Positions 13,542 to 15,326 of a stretch of DNA of 15,326 nt are shown piece after piece (position 1 is the stretch's first letter; each line of letters starts with the position of its first letter). The stretch spans positions 1 to 15,326 of the forward strand of contig CAZIMJ010000185.1 in the NCBI GenBank assembly GCA_964540205.1, read 5' to 3'. Source of the DNA: WTAW01 sp964540205 (GTDB taxonomy: Bacteria; Acidobacteriota; Aminicenantia; Aminicenantales; Aminicenantaceae). A program made the translations under genes and the position numbers. Below the pieces are notes generated by a model. It ran no database searches. It was given only the letters and a program-made list of their open reading frames with translations, and was not told the origin of the DNA.

Positions 13542-13901
13542 CTATTTAACCCGGTAGAACCACATCAGCGGCAGCCAGAGCTGGTGCCCGTAGGGGATTT
13601 TTTTGTGATTGACCGAAACTTCCGTTTTGTCCCATTCGTGCACGAGGTTGAATAATTCAAAGAGGTCTTCCACATCCTCGGGTGTATAAGTGGCGGAATG
13701 ACGGATCCACTCCCCCTTGCCCTCTTCTGAGTAGGTGGGATTTCTCCGAGCGAGATCGACCGCCTTTTCATAGTTCGGAGATGTTTTGTATCCGAATTCG
13801 ATGGTGATTTTAAATTCCTTGGCGCGATCGTTGGGGTGGAGGATAGAGTCCAGCTTTTCCTCGACAGCTTTGTCATTTCCGCTTTTTTTCCATTCACTCA
13901 T
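13542..13901 (-). CDS. Small soluble protein of unknown function
   Basis: I do not recognise the family. 119 residues, charged N-terminal half with KITIEFGYKT and many Glu/Lys, then SATYTPEDVEDLFELFNLVH in the middle and a compact aromatic end (LWLPLMWFYRVK). No signal peptide, membrane helix or cysteines are visible. A GAGGA stands about 9 nt before the ATG at 13901, and codon use looks like real coding DNA. An overlapping frame at 13565-13897 is a shadow with Ser/Thr/Arg-biased composition. It faces the operon end tail-to-tail and precedes no obvious partner; DoxX follows divergently spaced by 92 bp on the same strand. Likely a conserved small protein, but nothing here assigns a role. Confidence 0.6.
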   Translation of the reverse strand: MSEWKKSGNDKAVEEKLDSILHPNDRAKEFKITIEFGYKTSPNYEKAVDLARRNPTYSEEGKGEWIRHSATYTPEDVEDLFELFNLVHEWDKTEVSVNHKKIPYGHQLWLPLMWFYRVK

Positions 13902-13993
13902 ATTTTCGATCCTCGTGCGCCAACGTGTTGTCAGTATATAAAATAGTCATTCAGTTTGGCAACCCTCATTTATTTCAGCTCACGCGATTTCAA

Positions 13994-14380
13994 TTATTTC
14001 GCGGTTTTGAATGCGTCCAGGCTGATTTTACCCGCACCGTGAGAAACCAGAAGGAGCAGGCCTCCCATGATGGCTAAGTTCTTCATAAACATGATAACCT
14101 GTGTTTGATCCGAAAATTCCGTATGAAAGATCAACGTTGTGAGGATCAGAAAGAGGAACAAAACAAGGGCGCCCCATTTAGCTTTATAACCTGTGAGCAC
14201 GGATAATCCCCCGAGTAATTCCACACAAATAGCACCAATTAAAAAGAGGAATGTTAATGGGATCCCATATTGATCCATGTACTGCTGTGTCCCTGGAAGG
14301 TTCATCATTTTCCCTAAGCCGCTCATCAGAAAAATAAACGCAATTAAAAAACGAGCCAAAAGTTGAATTAAAGCTTGCAT
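13994..14380 (-). CDS. DoxX-family integral membrane protein
   Basis: 128 residues with four predicted membrane helices, at about 5-23, 41-63, 67-88 and 96-117. That fits the small four-helix DoxX family in the inner membrane. FMSGLGKM-like features (here LMSGLGKMMNLPG) after helix 1 and the Gly-rich GGLSVLTGYKAKWGA between helices 2 and 3 are typical. The strong AGGAGGGAG just before the ATG at 14380 supports the start. Members have been linked to sulfur, quinone or redox-stress chemistry, but many are uncharacterised, and no neighbour here narrows the role. It has its own upstream region and may be monocistronic; the minus-strand small gene lies downstream. Confidence 0.85.
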   Translation of the reverse strand: MQALIQLLARFLIAFIFLMSGLGKMMNLPGTQQYMDQYGIPLTFLFLIGAICVELLGGLSVLTGYKAKWGALVLFLFLILTTLIFHTEFSDQTQVIMFMKNLAIMGGLLLLVSHGAGKISLDAFKTAK

Positions 14381-14841
14381 TTTCTCTCCCTCCTATGTAT
14401 TTGAAAATCCGATAGAGGATACCTCTTCTCCTCTCGCCCAGTTTTTTCAATACTCTCGACTTATGAGAGGATGGCACTTTTCGGATTGGCTTTGGATTGA
14501 TTGCGCCTAAGTTTTTTTCAGGAATCCCGTGATTAGGAAAATAAGTCCCATAATTACTAAAACAACCCATGTTAGATTAGTCAACGCTAAAATTATGCCC
14601 CTTAAACTCCATCCCGATCATTGGGATTAACTTATCAAATCCAATCAGGCTGAGTCAACGACAAAAAGACTCAATAAAAGCAATTTACAAGGAATCTAAC
14701 ACGCCCTCAAAAGAAAAGGCACAGCCCAATTTATCCAGGACAAAAAACATTGGTATTCCAATAAAAAATATATCCAATTTATTTACATTCCTAGGACCCA
14801 TGGAGTAAGTTATCCGTGATTTTTTATACGAATAAAAAATA
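14381..14841. other. AT-rich region without a supported gene
   Basis: About 460 bases, AT-rich, upstream of DoxX. A minus-strand frame at 14184-14570 overlaps DoxX out of frame and is not believable. A weak inverted repeat (ATCCC at 14611, GGGAT at 14623) has no T-tract. No gene remnant is recognisable. Confidence 0.5.
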
Positions 14842-14899
14842 TCGGCACTACAGGACAGATTCGAACTGCCGGCATTTCTGATTCGTAGTCAGATGGCTC
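14842..14899 (-). repeat. 3' fragment of a tRNA-Arg(ACG) gene, probable integrase attachment site
   Basis: Read on the minus strand, TCTGA-CTACGAA-TCAGA (14893-14877) is a perfect anticodon arm with anticodon ACG. It is followed by a T arm, GGCAG-TTCGAAT-CTGTC (14870-14854), with all five pairs formed (one G-T), an acceptor-like CTGTAGT, then G and CCG. The D arm and the 5' acceptor strand are missing upstream, so it is not a functional tRNA. Such 3' tRNA pieces are typical relics of integration of genomic islands by tyrosine recombinases. The 6-nt variable region and missing CCA show divergence. Confidence 0.6.
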
Positions 14900-14951
14900 A
14901 CATTTCGTAAATGTAATATAATCAACAAGTTATGTCTTTTCAAAATTCCCT

Positions 14952-14969
14952 TTTTGACCAAATTTTGAC
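14952..14969 (+). repeat. Direct TTTTGAC repeats spaced 11 bp
   Basis: TTTTGAC occurs at 14952-14958 and 14963-14969, one helical turn apart, within 60 bp of the tRNA fragment. Repeats of this kind next to a tRNA site can be arm-type sites for a tyrosine recombinase. Here it is only suggestive. Confidence 0.35.
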
Positions 14970-15026
14970 TACTTTTTTTCTCTGTAGACATAAAAAATGC
15001 GAATTTACACAATAGAGAGCCAGAAT

Positions 15027-15210
15027 TTACGTCAAATTCTTCAACCCCGCCAGCCTCGTCTGCGCATCCTCAACTTCCTCAATCCCAGGCCTATCATTCA
15101 TCCACTGCAACCTGCTACTTTGACTGTTGAATCCGCGGCAGCATCTCCTCCCGGTTCGCAGCGTGGTAACGACGCAATGGCCGCGGCCGATTGCTGGAGA
15201 TCTCCTATTT
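15027..15210 (-). pseudogene. GC-rich degraded coding remnant, minus strand
   Basis: A GC-rich island in otherwise AT-rich DNA. Two minus-strand frames look like pieces of one protein separated by a frameshift near 15105-15115: one contains RRYHAANREEML and ends in a TAG, the other ends NDRPGIEEVEDAQTRLAGLK-NLT at TGA (15027). The amphipathic, Glu/Arg-rich character fits a real C-terminus. I cannot name the family. There is no start codon context or full domain, so it is most likely a decayed accessory gene. The overlapping plus-strand frame at 14997 is Pro/Leu/Arg-biased and looks like its shadow. Confidence 0.35.
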
Positions 15211-15326
15211 AAGAAGATGGTGATGTGCCTTGGATTGAGGTCAAACATTTGGAATAGTAGCCAGGTTAATTTATAAATTTATTGCGAAAAATGATGATTT
15301 ACTTAAATTCCACAACATCCGCACGA

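Noticed and set aside
14611..14627. Small inverted repeat as a terminator
   Set aside because: Only a 5-bp stem and no T-run on either strand.
14997..15212. Plus-strand 71-codon frame
   Set aside because: Pro/Leu/Arg-biased composition and no ribosome-binding site; the minus strand reads more like real protein.
1..15326. CRISPR array or insertion sequence
   Set aside because: No regularly spaced direct repeats and no transposase gene or terminal inverted repeats were seen.

Overview
The window looks like a Desulfobacterota (former Deltaproteobacteria) or similar anaerobic bacterium. This is inferred from the family mix (receiver-PAS-HD-GYP regulator, divergent B12 mutase next to HyuA/HyuB, folate methyltransferase with a homocysteine methyltransferase/MTHFR fusion, DUF4143 and type ISP remnants), not from any marker gene. 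The coding blocks at 1907-2850 and 4762-13523 are moderately GC-rich. The stretches between and around them are clearly AT-rich.

Left part (1-4761). A receiver-PAS-HD-GYP regulator enters from the left edge. Then comes a patchwork of eroded pieces: an in-frame tail resembling a PilT-type ATPase C-terminus, an Old Yellow Enzyme-family oxidoreductase cut after about 145 residues, an intact VOC/epimerase-like gene, a complete MazF-type toxin-antitoxin pair with a perfect consensus promoter, the C-terminal end of a type ISP restriction-modification enzyme, and the C-terminal half of a DUF4143 ATPase. This looks like an accessory-gene graveyard held next to an addiction module.

Central operon (4762-13523). 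A good sigma70-type promoter precedes six co-directional genes: a B12-binding mutase small subunit, a mutase large subunit with a radically altered cofactor-pocket loop (six consecutive glycines), HyuA, HyuB, a pterin-binding methyltransferase, and a homocysteine S-methyltransferase/methylenetetrahydrofolate reductase fusion. Spacing is tight: a 4-bp overlap and a 1-bp gap around the HyuA start and end. The set joins a B12 carbon-skeleton mutase, an ATP-dependent HyuAB enzyme (hydantoinase/oxoprolinase/acetone-carboxylase family) and a methyl-folate branch. The last genes plus the B12 protein also supply every catalytic part of a MetH-like methionine synthase as separate proteins. The substrate is not evident. 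A degradative route with an ATP-dependent hydrolysis or carboxylation, a carbon-skeleton rearrangement and a one-carbon output is a reasonable inference only. The upstream VOC gene and the broken OYE gene share the GC-rich character and may have belonged to the same pathway.

Right part (13524-15326). Two minus-strand genes follow: a small unrecognised protein and a DoxX-family membrane protein. About 950 bp then lack an intact gene. They contain a 3' fragment of a tRNA-Arg(ACG) gene, closely followed by two spaced TTTTGAC repeats, which suggests an integrase attachment region, and a GC-rich degraded coding remnant. The window may therefore end near a genomic-island boundary.
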